From contig OX637392.1 in NCBI GenBank assembly GCA_951799425.1, forward strand, positions 53,903,093 through 53,967,092: a stretch of DNA of 64,000 nt. The letters run 5' to 3'. Of the stretch, positions 22,890 through 36,230 are shown piece after piece (position 1 is the stretch's first letter; the number at the start of each line of letters is the position of its first letter). A program made the position numbers and the translations under genes. Under the pieces are notes generated by a model that worked only from the letters and a program-made list of their open reading frames with translations, searched no databases and had not been told where the DNA came from. Origin of the DNA: Ilex aquifolium. Its lineage: Eukaryota; Streptophyta; Magnoliopsida; Aquifoliales; Aquifoliaceae.

Positions 22890-25381
22890 TGTGACGCCCC
22901 AATCTCCGGGGGTCCTATATTAACCGTTGACCACCCGTCAACCCGCGGAAATAACCATGGATGTCACTCAACCTAACACCACGGTAGTAGCATCCCCTTA
23001 ACCGGGATCTTAATTCACCATTATTAACCGGATTCGATTATTCATTTGGGTTCAACCAATATTCGATATACCATGATTTATACTCCATTTACATCATTGG
23101 AGGGAAAGGAAACGTAGATTGAAAATAGGGCGAAGCAGTGTGAAAATCTGAAAATTTTGAAGAGAGTACCGGTACCCAGTACCGGTACCATTCAGTACCG
23201 GTACCCGGTACCGGTACTATCAACCCACTGGAAAGGGGGTACCGGTATCCAGTACCGGTACCATTCAGTACCGGTACCCGGTACCGGTACTGTCAACCCA
23301 CTGGAAAGAGGGTACCGGTGTCCAGTACCGGTACCATTCCGTACCGGTACCCGGTACCGGTACCATTCAGTACCGGTACCCAGTACCGGTACTCTCTGCC
23401 CAGTTTTGCCATTTTCAACCATTTTTCCTTTCCAATCCATTCAAAACCCTTCCCAACTCATCAAATACATGTTTGACAAGGATTTCCATATAAAACATGG
23501 TTTATACAAGTTCTATTACAATTGATTCCATACATTTACATATCAAAATGGAATTCTTTTCAAAAGCTTTTACAAAACAACAATAAAAGCCACAAGTCGG
23601 CTTTCTTCAACCTTGGGGCTCGAAATGGGAGCCGTCCGCCGGTGTGAACCCCGCACCTGAAATGTTTTTCCCACAAAGGGTGAGCCACGCTCAATAGGGT
23701 ATTTCCTAATGAGGCTACTCCCCAACCTATATGCATATGAAATGTTCACATGCCACAAAACCACAATTCATAACATTCCAAGCAAGGAAATATATTCAAT
23801 GATGGAAATTGCAATGTCATGCTATGGAATGAGGTGAGACTCACTCATGCATATCAACCGAGCCCTTCCCGGCTCCTCTACACATGCAAGTGCCAATGTG
23901 TACTAATCTGTCATTGATGTTGCACATCAAATGATTTTTCATTCTAGGGTCTTTCTTGGGGTGGATATTTATGGACTTACACCAACGGCACCCAACCGAC
24001 ACGGAATTCATGGACTTCCACCAACAGTTCCGCGTACACCGACACACTTTATGGACTCTTATACCAACGGAGTACGTATCCAATCACCGGGTCTCTCACC
24101 CGAGGGATAGTCTAGCCCTTCTTGCTACCCCAACCCTAACAACCATGCAAACCGTGCGACTCGACTAGGTCATCGACCCGTCTTACTCGAGCCCACTTGT
24201 CATCCACCAAGCGTGGTGAAGACAACCACCATGCACACACACCCACTAAGTGCAATGCTCCCGTGCATATGAAATGTGATGTCTCATTTCAACAATATTA
24301 TCATGTTCAATATGCTATGAGTAACACTTGAACATTCTAATCATATTTCACATATTTCATGGCAATTTATATCATAAGCATATAATTCCCATCATTCCCT
24401 ACAATGTCAATATATTACAAATACGTATATATATATCAACCTTTTACCTTGGACAACACCCAAACATGTCATCACATAATCAAGTAATAACATACTTCAA
24501 GTCTCATGGCATAATGTAAGCACATAGCATGCCCACAATTCACATAATCCAAGAATCACATTGGAACAATTTCATATACCCAATTCTTTTTACCCAAATC
24601 AAACAAAAGGGGCAAGAGATACACAACCAATCATCCTACCCATTTCATTAAAACATTCTAGGTTTGGAATGAACCTTAGTAGGAGGAAACCCTACCTCTT
24701 GTAGCGTGTAGAATAACCGTAGGAAGCCTCCAAAACCCGATCCTATCCCAAAGCCCTAGCCTCCAAAAATCCCGTCCTTGGATTCTCTCCAAAACCCGAC
24801 CTCCTTGGTATGGTTTTGTAGCCCTTGGCGAGGAGAACGACTTTTGTTATTGGCCCGAGTGGATTTGAGCTCTCAATGGGTGTAGATCGTAGAGAGAAGG
24901 TGGAGAAGACTTGTTCTTTCCCTCTCTTCCTCTCACGTTAAAACCGGTTGAGCAAATGGGGAGAGAAATCTGATTTTCTCCCCTTTAAATACTCTTTAAA
25001 TGCTTGGCCCACAATGCGCCACACGGCCCTTATTTCCCGGGTCCGTTTTAACCCCGAAACGATTAAATTTCGCTCCGGTTCAAGTTCAAAATATTTTTAT
25101 TTTAACTTGCCGTCATTTATTTCCCAAAATTTAAAATTTTAAATCAGAATCTCGTTTTTGGGTCTCCCGAGGCTCGACCGCCTCGTAAAACGCGAAAAAT
25201 CCGACTAACTCGGAATTTAATGAAATTTGACAGGGTAACTAGTTTTCGCGAGACGAATCCAACGGTGAGGTTCATTTCGTCATCCAATTTCTAGAAAATT
25301 TCAGGTTTACAACCTGTACCATAGTGGCAATTTACCATTTTGCCTTTTTTCACAACAGTTCAAATTTTCTCGGGTTTTACA
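22890..25381 (-). mobile_element. 3' LTR of the Tekay element (2,492 bp)
   Basis: It starts TGTGACGCC and ends TTTTACA. It contains the GTACCGGTAC minisatellite at about 23163-23393. It differs from the 5' LTR at, for example, 23017, 24027 and 24074, by a 9-bp extra segment near 24310, and at a few sites near 24857-25215. Confidence 0.95.
23163..23393. repeat. Palindromic GTACCGGTAC minisatellite in the left LTR
   Basis: About three units with a period near 73 bp, separated by CAACCCACTGGAAAG. Within each unit the 10-bp perfect palindrome GTACCGGTAC recurs every 10-20 bp. Confidence 0.93.
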
Positions 25382-25400
25382 TTCTTCCCCCCTTAAAAGA
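25382..25400 (-). other. Polypurine tract of the Tekay element
   Basis: On the minus strand, TTTTAAGGGGGGAAGAA lies directly before the 3' LTR. This is the expected plus-strand primer site. Confidence 0.85.
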
Positions 25401-25474
25401 ATTTCGTCCCCGAAATTCACACACTCATGCACAACTACCACATGCATATGCCACAGTCATATAACACTAAATGA

Positions 25475-28400
25475 CTATAAGAATATACCTCCATCCTCGA
25501 ACAAGAAAGGATAATTGGCACGTATGGTGTCCTCTCGCTCCCATGTTGCCTCTTCCACCCCTCGGTGTCGCCACAACACCTTCACAAGCCTCACGGTCTT
25601 GCCTCGCAAAACCTGCTCCCGGCTATCCATGACACGCACCGGTCCCTCCTCAAAGGTCCCATCTGCATCAACAACGAGTTCTCCCCAATCCACAACATGC
25701 GTCGGATCTGGAGTATACTTCCGGAGCATAGAGACATGGAATACAGCATGAACACCCGATAAACCTGGCGGCAACGCCAACCTATAGGCCACAGTGCCAA
25801 CTCTCTCAAGTATCTCGAAGGGCCCAATATATCTCGGCGACAGCTTTCCTCGCTTGCCGAATCTGACCACTCCTCTCTTGGGCATCACCTTTAAGAAGAC
25901 ATGATCTCCCACCTCAAACTCCAGAGGTCGCCGCCTTCTATCGGCATAACTCTTCTGCCGGCTTTGAGCCGTGAGAAGACGTTTCTTTATTAGGTCCACC
26001 TTCTCCGAGGTGTCTCTTATTAATTCCGGGCCAGTAGAGGGTCTTTCTCCAACCTCAGTCCAACAAACCGGAGAACGACAAGGCCTCCCATAAAGCGCCT
26101 CATAGGGTGCCATCCGTATGCTCGCCTGATAGCTGTTATTATAGGCGAATTCCACTAAGGGTAAATGCTCTTCCCAACTACCCTTGAGGTCTAGGACACA
26201 TGCTCGTAGCATGTCCTCTAACGTCTGAATGGTCCTCTCTGACTGACCATCTGTCTGGGGATGAAAGGCTGTGCTCATCCTCAACTGAGTCCCCATGGCT
26301 CGCTGGAAACTCTCCCAAAAGTGAGCCGTAAACCTGGGATCCCGATCCGATACTATAGATACGGGTACCCCATGCAACCGGACTATCTCCCTTATGTACA
26401 ACCTGCAGAATTCCTCCAGAGTGAAGGTCATCCGCACCGCCAAAAAGTGTGCCGACTTCGTAAGCCGGTCCACTATCACCCACACCGCATCATGTCCCCG
26501 CGATGTCCGTGGCAAGTGGGTCACAAAGTCCATTGTGACGTGCTCCCACTTCCACTCAGCCACTTCCAAGGGCTGGAGCAACCCTGCTGGTCTCTGGTGC
26601 TCGGCTTTAATCTGTTGACATGTGAGGCATCTACTGACAAAGTCGCCAATTTGCCTCTTCATTCCGCTCCAATAATACTGGCGACGAAGATCATGATACA
26701 TCTTCGTGCCGCCTGGGTGCACCGCAAAACGAGAGCAATGGAACTCCCTGAGGATCTCCTCTCTCAGCTCCGCCGACTGGGGAACCACAACCCTTCCCCT
26801 AAACCGAAGACTGTCATCCGAGTGAATGGCCCAGCCCTCGTCACCAGTACCCGCCTGCACTCGGTCCCTGATGGATGATAACTCTGAGTCCTGTCTCTGT
26901 GACTCAATCACTCTGCTCAGTAGGGAAAGCGTAGCCACCAAACTCCCTAAAACACCCTGAGTCCGACCCCGATAATGCAGCCCAAATTGGCCCACGGCCT
27001 CAAGCATCCGCCACTCCCGGGAAGCCACACTAGCTAAGACACCCCGTGACTTCCGACTAAGTGCGTCAGCCACCACATTTGCCTTACCAGGGTGGTAATG
27101 CAAAGTGAAGTCATAGTCTTCTAGGTACTCCATCCACCTACGCTGCCTCATGTTGAGGTCCCGCTGAGTGAAGATGTACTTCAGACTTTTGTGGTCCGAA
27201 AACACTTCAAATCGTTCACCATACAAATAGTGGCGCCAAGCCTTCAAGGCAAAGACTATGGCCGCCAATTCCATGTCATGCGTGGGGTAATTCTGCTCGT
27301 GATTCTTCAACTGTCGAGAACCATAAGCCACCACTCTCCCGGACTGCATCAAGACACAACCCAGTCCGTCTTTGGAGGCATCGCAATATACCGTGTAGTT
27401 TTGTCCCCTTTCTGGAACAATCAAGATAGGAGCTGAAGTGAGTCTCCTCTTTAGTTCTTGGAATGCCTTCTCACACGAATCATTCCACTCGAACTTGACC
27501 TCCTTCCGGGTCAATCTAGTCATAGGTGCGGCTAGTCGGGAGAAGTCCTCGATGAACCTCCGGTAATACCCTGCCAATCCCAAGAAACTACGTATCTCGA
27601 AGACTGACTTTGGCCTCTCCCAACTCATAACTGCCTCAACCTTCTCCGGGTCAACTGACACCCCCGAGGCTGACACCACGTGTCCCAAGAATTTCACCTC
27701 CGTGAGCCAAAATTCACACTTGCTGAACTTGGCGTACAATTGATGGTCCCTCAAGGTCTGGAGAACAATCCTCAAGTGACCCTCATGCTCCTCCTCTGTC
27801 TTGGAGTAGATCAGGATGTCATCAACAAACACTACGACAAACTGATCTAAATAGGGCTGGAACACCCTATGCATGAGATCCATGAATGCCGCTGGGGCAT
27901 TCGTCAACCCAAATGGCATCACCGTGAACTCGAAATGCCCGTACCGCGTTCTGAACGCCGTCTTAGGGATATCTGACTCCCTAATCCTCAACTGATGGTA
28001 GCCCGTGCGGAGATCTATCTTTGAATAGACCCGCGCTCCCCTCAGCTGATCAAACAGATCATCGATCCTCGGCAAAGGGTACCTATTCTTGATGGTGACC
28101 CGGTTTAACTGCCGATAGTCTATACACAATCGAAGGGTCTTATCCTTCTTCTTGGCAAACAGCACCGGAGCACCCCAAGGTGAGGTACTCGGTCTAATAA
28201 AGCCCTTGTCCAATAATTCTTGTAATTGGACCTTGAGTTCTTGCAACTCAGCTGGCGCCATCCTATGTGGAGTCATAGAAATGGGCGAAGTACCCGGATG
28301 CAACTCAATGCTAAAGTCCACATCCCTATGGGGAGGTAATCCCGGTAACTCGTTCGGAAAGACGTCCTCATACTCGCACACCACCCGAGGTAGACTCAAT

Positions 28401-30076
28401 TCTTGTCTTGCCTCGTCCTCCAGGGTAAGGCTCGCAAGCCAACCCATCAATTTCCCATGCCATCGCGAATCATACACGACTTGAGGCAAATCATCATGCT
28501 TTTCCCCCTGAAACTTGAAACAAACACCGTCTGGTGTATAGGCGGTGACCCTCTTCCTGTCACAATCAATAACGACCCGATACGCCGCCAACCAGTCCAT
28601 CCCAAGGATGACATCGAATTCCAACATGTCCATAACCCTAAGGTCCACGGTGAGTAGAATCCCCGAGATCTCTAGCTCACAACCCCGACATATCTGATTC
28701 ACACACACCCTAGCTCCTAGGGGTGAATTCACATACAACGGCTCTTCCAATGCATCAACCTCTAAGCCCAAATCCCTCACACATGATGCAGAAATGAATG
28801 AATGTGATGCACCAGAGTCAAATAATACTTTAGCCCATAAACGAGAAAGTAGAAATGTACCCTGAATGACCGACTGGTCCACTGGCTCAGCCTGAGGTGT
28901 AATGGCGTAGACACGCCCCTGGGTCCCCGAAGTCCCGGCCTGCATGCCCTGTCCTCGGCCTCGACCCATGCCTTGGCCCATCTGGCCCGACTGCGGAGTC
29001 CCCGCTCGAAAGGTGGTAGGGGCTTGAGTAGTGCCCTGGAACTGATACTGGTTTCCCTGGCCCATGGTGGGGTAGGGAGGAACAAGGTGTGTCTGTGACT
29101 GTCCCACTGATGACTGGGACTGAGGTGTCCCATAGCTCTGGGATCCTTGCCTCTGCGGACAATCCCGCTTCATATGCCCCGGTTGGTGGCAATGGAAACA
29201 TGTCTTCTGGCCTGCCTGGTGGGTAGTCCTGTAGTTTCTCCCGCCCTGGGAAAATTGACCTTGGCCTTGGCCTTGGCCTTGATAGCCACGGCCCTGTCCT
29301 TGTTGTCCTTGTGGAGTAGAAGTTCTCTGCTTCTTCCCCGAACTAGAAGAAGAGGATTGGCCCTCCTTCTTCTTATCCTTAGCACCCGCCTCACGGATGC
29401 TTCGAGCATCGTCAACCTCCCTCTCAATGGCCATAGCTGTCTCGACCATAGAGTCCAAGTCTTGCAGGCGGAGGCCCACAATCTTTCCCCGGATGGATAG
29501 CTTCAACCCATCCTCGAACCTTCTTACCTTGGCCATATCCGTGGCCACGTAATCATCAGCAAATCGGGCTAATTCGGTGAACTTAGCCACATACTCCATC
29601 ACCGTCATTGACCCTTGCTTCAAATCTAGAAAGTCTCGGGCCTTTGCATGTCGAACGGCCGTTGGGAAATATTTACCCATGAAGAGCTCCTTGAACTCTC
29701 CCCATGTCATGGCCTCTAGGTTCTTCGAGGCCGTCACCCAATCCCACCACAATTGGGCTTCTCCCTCTAGCTGGAATGCAGCTAGTCTTATCTTAGTAGC
29801 GTCTGAGGTGACCTCCATCGCCCCTAAGATCTTGTTGACTTGCCGGAACCAATGGTCGGCCACCATCGGGTCCGCCCCTCCCATGAAGACTGGAGGTTTG
29901 TGTGCTTTAAACTGTTGGAGGTTACTCGTGCCTCCATGTCCGGCATTTGCACTAGCTTGTGCAACAGTAGCCGCCATCATGCCCATGGTTTCCGTAAACG
30001 CTTGTTGATCGAAGACCGGTGGTGGTTGGTTATTGTTCCGCCCACCGCCTCGACGTCCTCTTCTTCCACTTGCCAT
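25475..30076 (-). CDS. gag-pol: Tekay chromovirus Gag-Pol polyprotein, intact, 1,533 aa
   Basis: The single ORF encodes the Gag core (about 60-230), Gln/Gly-rich linkers, a CCHC zinc knuckle ([14 protein letters not shown], 293-306), an aspartic protease ([10 protein letters not shown], Asp420), RT with FVDD at 750-753, RNase H (about 896-1008, YCDASKDG to ADALSR), integrase with an HHCC zinc site (His1113, His1120, Cys1150, Cys1153) and a catalytic triad of Asp1183, Asp1244 and Glu1280, the GPF-type C-terminus (YIGPFEIL), and a chromodomain at about 1478-1526 ([14 protein letters not shown]). All named active-site residues are present. ATG at 30076 is taken because [12 protein letters not shown] leads directly into Gag and no in-frame upstream ATG is needed. 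The chromodomain should direct integration to particular chromatin. Plus-strand ORFs over this span are antisense shadows. Confidence 0.97.
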   Translation of the reverse strand: MASGRRGRRGGGRNNNQPPPVFDQQAFTETMGMMAATVAQASANAGHGGTSNLQQFKAHKPPVFMGGADPMVADHWFRQVNKILGAMEVTSDATKIRLAAFQLEGEAQLWWDWVTASKNLEAMTWGEFKELFMGKYFPTAVRHAKARDFLDLKQGSMTVMEYVAKFTELARFADDYVATDMAKVRRFEDGLKLSIRGKIVGLRLQDLDSMVETAMAIEREVDDARSIREAGAKDKKKEGQSSSSSSGKKQRTSTPQGQQGQGRGYQGQGQGQGQFSQGGRNYRTTHQAGQKTCFHCHQPGHMKRDCPQRQGSQSYGTPQSQSSVGQSQTHLVPPYPTMGQGNQYQFQGTTQAPTTFRAGTPQSGQMGQGMGRGRGQGMQAGTSGTQGRVYAITPQAEPVDQSVIQGTFLLSRLWAKVLFDSGASHSFISASCVRDLGLEVDALEEPLYVNSPLGARVCVNQICRGCELEISGILLTVDLRVMDMLEFDVILGMDWLAAYRVVIDCDRKRVTAYTPDGVCFKFQGEKHDDLPQVVYDSRWHGKLMGWLASLTLEDEARQELSLPRVVCEYEDVFPNELPGLPPHRDVDFSIELHPGTSPISMTPHRMAPAELQELKVQLQELLDKGFIRPSTSPWGAPVLFAKKKDKTLRLCIDYRQLNRVTIKNRYPLPRIDDLFDQLRGARVYSKIDLRTGYHQLRIRESDIPKTAFRTRYGHFEFTVMPFGLTNAPAAFMDLMHRVFQPYLDQFVVVFVDDILIYSKTEEEHEGHLRIVLQTLRDHQLYAKFSKCEFWLTEVKFLGHVVSASGVSVDPEKVEAVMSWERPKSVFEIRSFLGLAGYYRRFIEDFSRLAAPMTRLTRKEVKFEWNDSCEKAFQELKRRLTSAPILIVPERGQNYTVYCDASKDGLGCVLMQSGRVVAYGSRQLKNHEQNYPTHDMELAAIVFALKAWRHYLYGERFEVFSDHKSLKYIFTQRDLNMRQRRWMEYLEDYDFTLHYHPGKANVVADALSRKSRGVLASVASREWRMLEAVGQFGLHYRGRTQGVLGSLVATLSLLSRVIESQRQDSELSSIRDRVQAGTGDEGWAIHSDDSLRFRGRVVVPQSAELREEILREFHCSRFAVHPGGTKMYHDLRRQYYWSGMKRQIGDFVSRCLTCQQIKAEHQRPAGLLQPLEVAEWKWEHVTMDFVTHLPRTSRGHDAVWVIVDRLTKSAHFLAVRMTFTLEEFCRLYIREIVRLHGVPVSIVSDRDPRFTAHFWESFQRAMGTQLRMSTAFHPQTDGQSERTIQTLEDMLRACVLDLKGSWEEHLPLVEFAYNNSYQASIRMAPYEALYGRPCRSPVCWTEVGERPSTGPELIRDTSEKVDLIKKRLLTAQSRQKSYADRRRRPLEFEVGDHVFLKVMPKRGVVRFGKRGKLSPRYIGPFEILERVGTVAYRLALPPGLSGVHAVFHVSMLRKYTPDPTHVVDWGELVVDADGTFEEGPVRVMDSREQVLRGKTVRLVKVLWRHRGVEEATWEREDTIRANYPFLFEDGGIFL

Positions 30077-30429
30077 CTACACACACGTCAAATGGCAATG
30101 GCACACTAACTTAGTATCCCGAAGTAGGGACCAAAGTTAAAACATTTAAATCTTTCTCATTGTCTCACTAGTAGAGCGTATGCCTCCAATAGTGGACCAT
30201 TACGCTTTGAACTTTTCCGTTCATTTGCTTTCCCACTCCCAAGGTTAAGTTCTCTAACCCTAGTGTGTCCATTTCCATACACATTTTTTTTTTTTCTTTA
30301 CCATGCATATAATACACATATCACATATCACATAACATGTAGCAATTTAAGCAAATAACATGAAATGTACAATGAATGCTATGGTCTAGACCCATGCCCC
30401 ATCAAGCCCTAGGTAAATCGTATACCTAT
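30077..30429 (-). other. 5' leader of the Tekay element
   Basis: 353 nt between primer site and ATG, non-coding, with a T/A homopolymer near 30284-30297. Confidence 0.7.
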
Positions 30430-30441
30430 GCTCTGATACCA
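30430..30441 (-). other. Primer-binding site of the Tekay element
   Basis: Minus-strand TGGTATCAGAGC, complementary to the 3' end of initiator-Met tRNA, 3 nt inside the 5' LTR. Confidence 0.93.
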
Positions 30442-30444
30442 AGC

Positions 30445-32974
30445 TGTGACGCCCCAATCTCCGGGGGTCCTATATTAACCGTTGACCACCCGTCAACCCG
30501 CGGAAATAACCATGGATGTCACTCAACCTAACACCACGGTAGTAGCATCCCCTTAACCGGGATCTTAATTCACCATTGTTAACCGGATTCGATTATTCAT
30601 TTGGGTTCAACCAATATTCGATATACCATGATTTATACTCCATTTACATCATTGGAGGGAAAGGAAACGTAGATTGAAAATAGGGCGAAGCAGTGTGAAA
30701 ATCTGAAAATTTTGAAGAGAGTACCGGTACCCAGTACCGGTACCATTCAGTACCGGTACTATCAACCCACTGGAAAGGGGGTACCGGTATCCGGTACCGG
30801 TACCATTCAGTACCGGTACCCGGTACCGGTACTGTCAACCCACTGGAAAGAGGGTACCGGTGTCCAGTACCGGTACCATTCCGTACCGGTACCCGGTACC
30901 GGTACTGTCAACCCACTGGAAAGAGGGTACCGGTGTCCAGTACCGGTACCATTCCGTACCGGTACCATTCAGTACCGGTACCCAGTACCGGTACTCTCTG
31001 CCCAGTTTTGCCATTTTCAACCATTTTTCCTTTCCAATCCATTCAAAACCCTTCCCAACTCATCAAATACATGTTTGACAAGGATTTCCATATAAAACAT
31101 GGTTTATACAAGTTCTATTACAATTGATTCCATACATTTACATATCAAAATGGAATTCTTTTCAAAAGCTTTTACAAAACAACAATAAAAGCCACAAGTC
31201 GGCTTTCTTCAACCTTGGGGCTCGAAATGGGAGCCGTCCGCCGGTGTGAACCCCGCACCTGAAATGTTTTTCCCACAAAGGGTGAGCCACGCTCAATAGG
31301 GTATTTCCTAATGAGGCTACTCCCCAACCTATATGCATATGAAATGTTCACATGCCACAAAACCACAATTCATAACATTCCAAGCAAGGAAATATATTCA
31401 ATGATGGAAATTGCAATGTCATGCTATGGAATGAGGTGAGACTCACTCATGCATATCAACCGAGCCCTTCCCGGCTCCTCTACACATGCAAGTGCCAATG
31501 TGTACTAATCTGTCATTGATGTTGCACATCAAATGATTTTTCATTCTAGGGTCTTTCTTGGGGTGGATATTTATGGACTTACACCAACGGCACCCAACCG
31601 ACACGGAATTCATGGACTTCCACCAACGGTTCCGCGTACACCGACACACTTTATGGACTCTTATACCAACGGAGTGCGTATCCAATCACCGGGTCTCTCA
31701 CCCGAGGGATAGTCTAGCCCTTCTTGCTACCCCAACCCTAACAACCATGCAAACCGTGCGACTCGACTAGGTCATCGACCCGTCTTACTCGAGCCCACTT
31801 GTCATCCACCAAGCGTGGTGAAGACAACCACCATGCACACACACCCACTAAGTGCAATGCTCCCGTGCATATGAAATGTGATGTCTCATTTCAACAATAT
31901 TATCATGTTATGAGTAACACTTGAACATTCTAATCATATTTCACATATTTCATGGCAATTTATATCATAAGCATATAATTCCCATCATTCCCTACAATGT
32001 CAATATATTACAAATACGTATATATATATCAACCTTTTACCTTGGACAACACCCAAACATGTCATCACATAATCAAGTAATAACATACTTCAAGTCTCAT
32101 GGCATAATGTAAGCACATAGCATGCCCACAATTCACATAATCCAAGAATCACATTGGAACAATTTCATATACCCAATTCTTTTTACCCAAATCAAACAAA
32201 AGGGGCAAGAGATACACAACCAATCATCCTACCCATTTCATTAAAACATTCTAGGTTTGGAATGAACCTTAGTAGGAGGAAACCCTACCTCTTGTAGCGT
32301 GTAGAATAACCGTAGGAAGCCTCCAAAACCCGATCCTATCCCAAAGCCCTAGCCTCCAAAAATCCCGTCCTTGGATTCTCTCCAAAACCCGACCTCCTTG
32401 GTATGGTTTTGTAGCCCTTGGCGAGGAGAACGACTTTTGTTCTTGGCCCGAGTGGATTTGAGCTCTCAATGGGTGTAGGTCGTAGAGAGAAGGTGGAGAA
32501 GACTTGCTCTTTCCCTCTCTTCCTCTCACGTTAAAACCGGTTGAGCAAATGGGGAGAGAAATCTGATTTTCTCCCCTTTAAATACTCTTTAAATGCTTGG
32601 CCCACAATGCGCCACACGGCCCTTATTTCCCGGGTCCGTTTTAACCCCGAAACGATTAAATTTCGCTCCGGTTCAAGTTCAAAATATTTTTATTTTAACT
32701 TGCCGTCATTTATTTCCCAAAATTTAAAATTTTAAATCAGAATCTCGTTTTTGGGTCTCCCGAGGCTCGACCGCCTCGTAAAACGCGAAAAATCCGACTA
32801 ACTCGAATTTTAATGAAATTTGACAGGGTAACTAGTTTTCGCGAGACGAATCCAACGGTGAGGTTCATTTCGTCATCCAATTTCTAGAAAATTTCAGGTT
32901 TACAACCTGTACCATAGTGGCAATTTACCATTTTGCCTTTTTTCACAACAGTTCAAATTTTCTCGGGTTTTACA
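30445..32974 (-). mobile_element. 5' LTR of the Tekay element (2,530 bp)
   Basis: Same ends as the left LTR. It is 38 bp longer overall, because it has one more 73-bp minisatellite unit but lacks some shorter pieces elsewhere. A TATA-like TATTTAAAG on the minus strand near 32576-32584 is a possible core promoter. Confidence 0.95.
30720..30995. repeat. Palindromic GTACCGGTAC minisatellite in the right LTR
   Basis: Four units against about three in the other LTR. The extra unit (near 30906-30955) is almost a copy of its neighbour. The first and last units lack internal 15-20 bp pieces found in the left LTR. Confidence 0.93.
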
Positions 32975-33224
32975 AAAATTAAAACACACACACAAATGGG
33001 AGGATACATCGCAAAGAAGTATATAACATTAAGGTTGAGGGTGGTTTAAGAATTTTATATCTCCATCCCCTAAATCAATTAATTTAGTCATCTAGAAATT
33101 TTAATGGGCAAATTTTATAAATTTAAATTAGAGTGAGTTGTATGCTACAAAATGTAAACATAAAGGGCGTAAATTTGTAATTAACCCATTTTATAATTGC
33201 TTGATCACAAGTCCCAACCGCCCC

Positions 33225-33256
<32 letters not shown>

Positions 33257-33786
33257 AAAGACATGGTTGACTATTGTTTCGATTGAAACAAAAGACCAAC
33301 AAAACTATTCTCCATTTCCACATCAGACCTTATAACTAGTTTTCAAAAGGTTATTTCCTTGTAGTTTCTTGATGTAACTTTTTTACTTTTAGTATACAAT
33401 TTGAAGCTATTATATGAAAGTCCTACATCATGGCAGTTGCCCGGCAAAGTGTCATCATCGACAACTCCGCCATACGTGGCCGGATCAACTAATTTAGAAA
33501 AACTCAGGCTATGCTTTTACGAGGGAGTTCATATACTACCATCAATATTACAACACGAATAAATCATCGTGTTAATCCTTCCAATAATATTAATAACGAA
33601 TAAACCATCGTAGGATCTAATCACATAAAATAATAAAAAAACTTATTTAACCATAATAAAGGGACAAGAATGCTACAAAATAAATATTAGCACAGTTCTA
33701 CGTTCTACCCATCAATCATTATATACATCTAATTGTTTTACTTGGACAACATGGTTGTATTCAATATATATGCCGTATCAACAAAT

Positions 33787-34117
33787 GCTCTAATACCACT
33801 TGTTGGAAGTACTGTACCAAGATCCGTTGACGGCACGTATAATTGATTACAAAAATTTTACTCGTTCATTAACTCTACATAGCGGAATTAGGGTTTACTT
33901 TTGATGAACAGATCCACATGAACGAAGAACAGATACAGATCGAACAGCATACTCGATGAACCTCACAATTTTCTACCGTATATCATTTCACGCCAAAAAT
34001 TCGAATACAGTATGACTGATAGAATCAACGAGTGCATTTATTTATAGGCTACAGTAGAGACCTTAAAGAGAAATAAGAACCGAGCTTCCAATAGACCTAG
34101 GAATCCTATGTCCAACA
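33787..34117 (-). mobile_element. Copia-type LTR with primer-site relic in repeat copy 2
   Basis: LTR 33801-34117 (TGTTGG to CCAACA). Primer-site relic GCTCTAATACCA at 33787-33798. The minus-strand TATA word CTATAAATAAATG is intact. Confidence 0.65.
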
Positions 34118-36230
34118 CAGAACAAAAATCTTACGGCCTATTAAAAACAAGTTAATCCACTAAAAACTTATTATTGATCTCCTTAGTCTTATCTCAAAAT
34201 TATATTTTGAACTCCTCATTATTATGTGCTTAATAATCTCCCTCCCCATGTTTAAAATTACAGATGTCCGACAATTATTTAAATTACTGACAATTATATT
34301 TAATTGACTTCTTTTAATCTTTGAGATCTTACCAGTCAAGTTATTTGTCATATCGGATAATTAAATTCACCTACAGGGTTTGACATGTACAAAACTTATG
34401 AGCTTCTTCAAGAGGACATCATCAACCCATTTAAATACAGGGATGTAGTTTCCATTAATAATTAATTTCCACAATACAAATAATATCATCTTCCAATTCA
34501 CGAATTTTGTTGACTCAAATATGAATCTCACTCTTTTATGAATTAAAGTAAAAATCATTATATAAACGTGTCAATTAAATATATCAAGATTAAGACCTTA
34601 AACAATCATAATAACAATGAGGTATTTATTTTCTTGTTTATTCAATAAAAAGAAAATAACATCAATAATGGTCATGTCCATTGCACAAAGTGTACTAGTG
34701 CAACAATCTGAGATAGCATACAGTCTTCTATAGCCAAGACTGACTATACTAGAAAATTGCATTATAATCCTACTGATGGTGTGGCCAATTCCATCTAAGA
34801 ATATGAACATTTATTTATACTATACAAGGATCCAAGAATCTGATCTTTGGTCCATAAGCCGAACTCTACACACCAGATTATCTATAATGTAAAACACATG
34901 CATACCTTATATTTAATATAATACAAATATTTTATCTATACAGATTCTCATTGAAATAGGAAACAAAGAACCTTTATTAAATAATAAACTGAGTTTCATT
35001 ACACAAAGCAAACCTTTAGTATATAACTCTATCAGACACCACATGGTAGGGAAGTGTCAATCTGATTAATGAAATGTTATTTTCGATACACAAAACTGTG
35101 TCAAATTGATCGTAGACAAAGATCTACAACAATGAACATACTTTATCCTCATGTCTGAAGTATTTGTAACTCAAGTGCTTCAATTTATGATAGAAAACCG
35201 AACGACAGTCTGGGTCTGATCTACATTGCTACTAATTCATAACATTGATGGTGGAAATTGAGTTATTTAATGTTTGAGGGAGTAAATTAAGAATCGAAAC
35301 ATCTTTCGGGGTGAAAGTTTAGATTAACCCAATATTCTATAGTCTTCTAGGAATATGAGAGTATAGTTTCCTCCCCCTCCTAGTTCCCCCCCCCCCCCCC
35401 CCCCCAAAAAAAAAAAAGAGTATAGTTTCGGAAGTTAAAGGACGAGTTTAGTTATGAAGAAGGGATCGGGATCAAAACAATAATATTTTAAGATCAAGTC
35501 ATAAGTTTTTGGATAGGTCACTTGTGTGGAGTAATTTTGGGGTAATTCTAAATTCAAATATTCTGGGTTTGATTGAAACTTGTCTCTCGACTTTAACGGA
35601 CATCAGTGATCAATGAACGGTTGTAGTTATTTAGAATTTAAGTATAACATATTGGCAGATGCCTACCTTGTGATTAAATGAAGAGCTATATAAGAAAGAC
35701 CTCGGATATGGATAAGTGTTATGTATCAACAGTATTGAGCCTTGTGAGACGGTAAAATTTGGAGTAATATGAACAACCTCACAATAGATTCCAAGAAATT
35801 TACATATGAAAACCAACGATAGAGAAGTAAACTATCCTATGACTTTTGAGGATTGCGAGTGTTTGTCTTGCTGCATGACATTGTTGAATTGCACCAATTA
35901 GAAGGGATATTGGACAAATGAGCATTTTTTTTTTTCGTTTTTGGTCAGAGAGAAAGATTTTGAAATAGGATATATTTAGTATTTCTTTTGTTGTTTTTTT
36001 AGAAATATATTTCTATGAATAATAATGTAGTTTAAAAGTCTAGATTGAGAAGTGACATTTTTACAAGTTGCAATTTAATATCGATTCTTTTATAGAAAAA
36101 TATCAATAATGTAGTTATCGGCGGGTCAAGTCTGCATCATTTCAATATCAAACTTACTTTGCTTCAATCAACTTAAATAATCGTCAATTGTTAAGTTTAC
36201 TTGATGGTGTACCAAAATTGCTTTTTACTA

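Larger units (their letters stand above)
22890..32974 (-). mobile_element. Intact Tekay/Del-type chromovirus (Ty3/gypsy), 10,085 bp
   Basis: Complete on the minus strand: 5' LTR 30445-32974, initiator-Met-type primer site, one gag-pol ORF (30076-25475), polypurine tract and 3' LTR 22890-25381, bounded by AAAAT duplicates. The LTRs differ by roughly nine substitutions by eye plus a few indels, mostly in an internal minisatellite, so the insertion is young. The C-terminal chromodomain and about 2.5-kb LTRs fit the Tekay lineage. With no disabling lesion seen, it may be autonomous. Confidence 0.93.
22802..33187. mobile_element. MULE-like MITE in repeat copy 2, interrupted by the Tekay element
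   Basis: The left part is 22802-22889 and the right part 32975-33187, about 296 bp in total without the insertion. The Tekay target site AAAAT lies inside the MITE. Confidence 0.75.
21928..35368. repeat. 3.3-kb repeat, copy 2, split by the Tekay element
   Basis: The repeat is continuous across the insertion once 22890-32974 and one AAAAT copy are removed. C/A tracts lie at about 21944-21986 and 33220-33259. It shares private variants with copy 4, for example TATAGAAAAAAAACAATAAT near 22662 and 39412. Confidence 0.9.

Noticed and set aside
23163-23393. Regular repeats in the Tekay LTR considered as a CRISPR-like array
   Set aside because: Eukaryotic LTR context, palindromic self-similar units and no unique spacers.
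26261-26878. Plus-strand ORFs of 80-205 aa across 25.5-30.1 kb
   Set aside because: They lie antisense to the intact Tekay gag-pol and reflect its codon composition.
30430-30441. Initiator-Met tRNA-like words (also 20346, 33787 and counterparts)
   Set aside because: Only the 12-nt primer-site match is present, with no tRNA fold. They are retrotransposon primer sites.
33123-33323. ORFs containing poly-Gly or poly-Pro (also near 18414, 52551, 61050 and 61069)
   Set aside because: Created by translation of C/G homopolymers.
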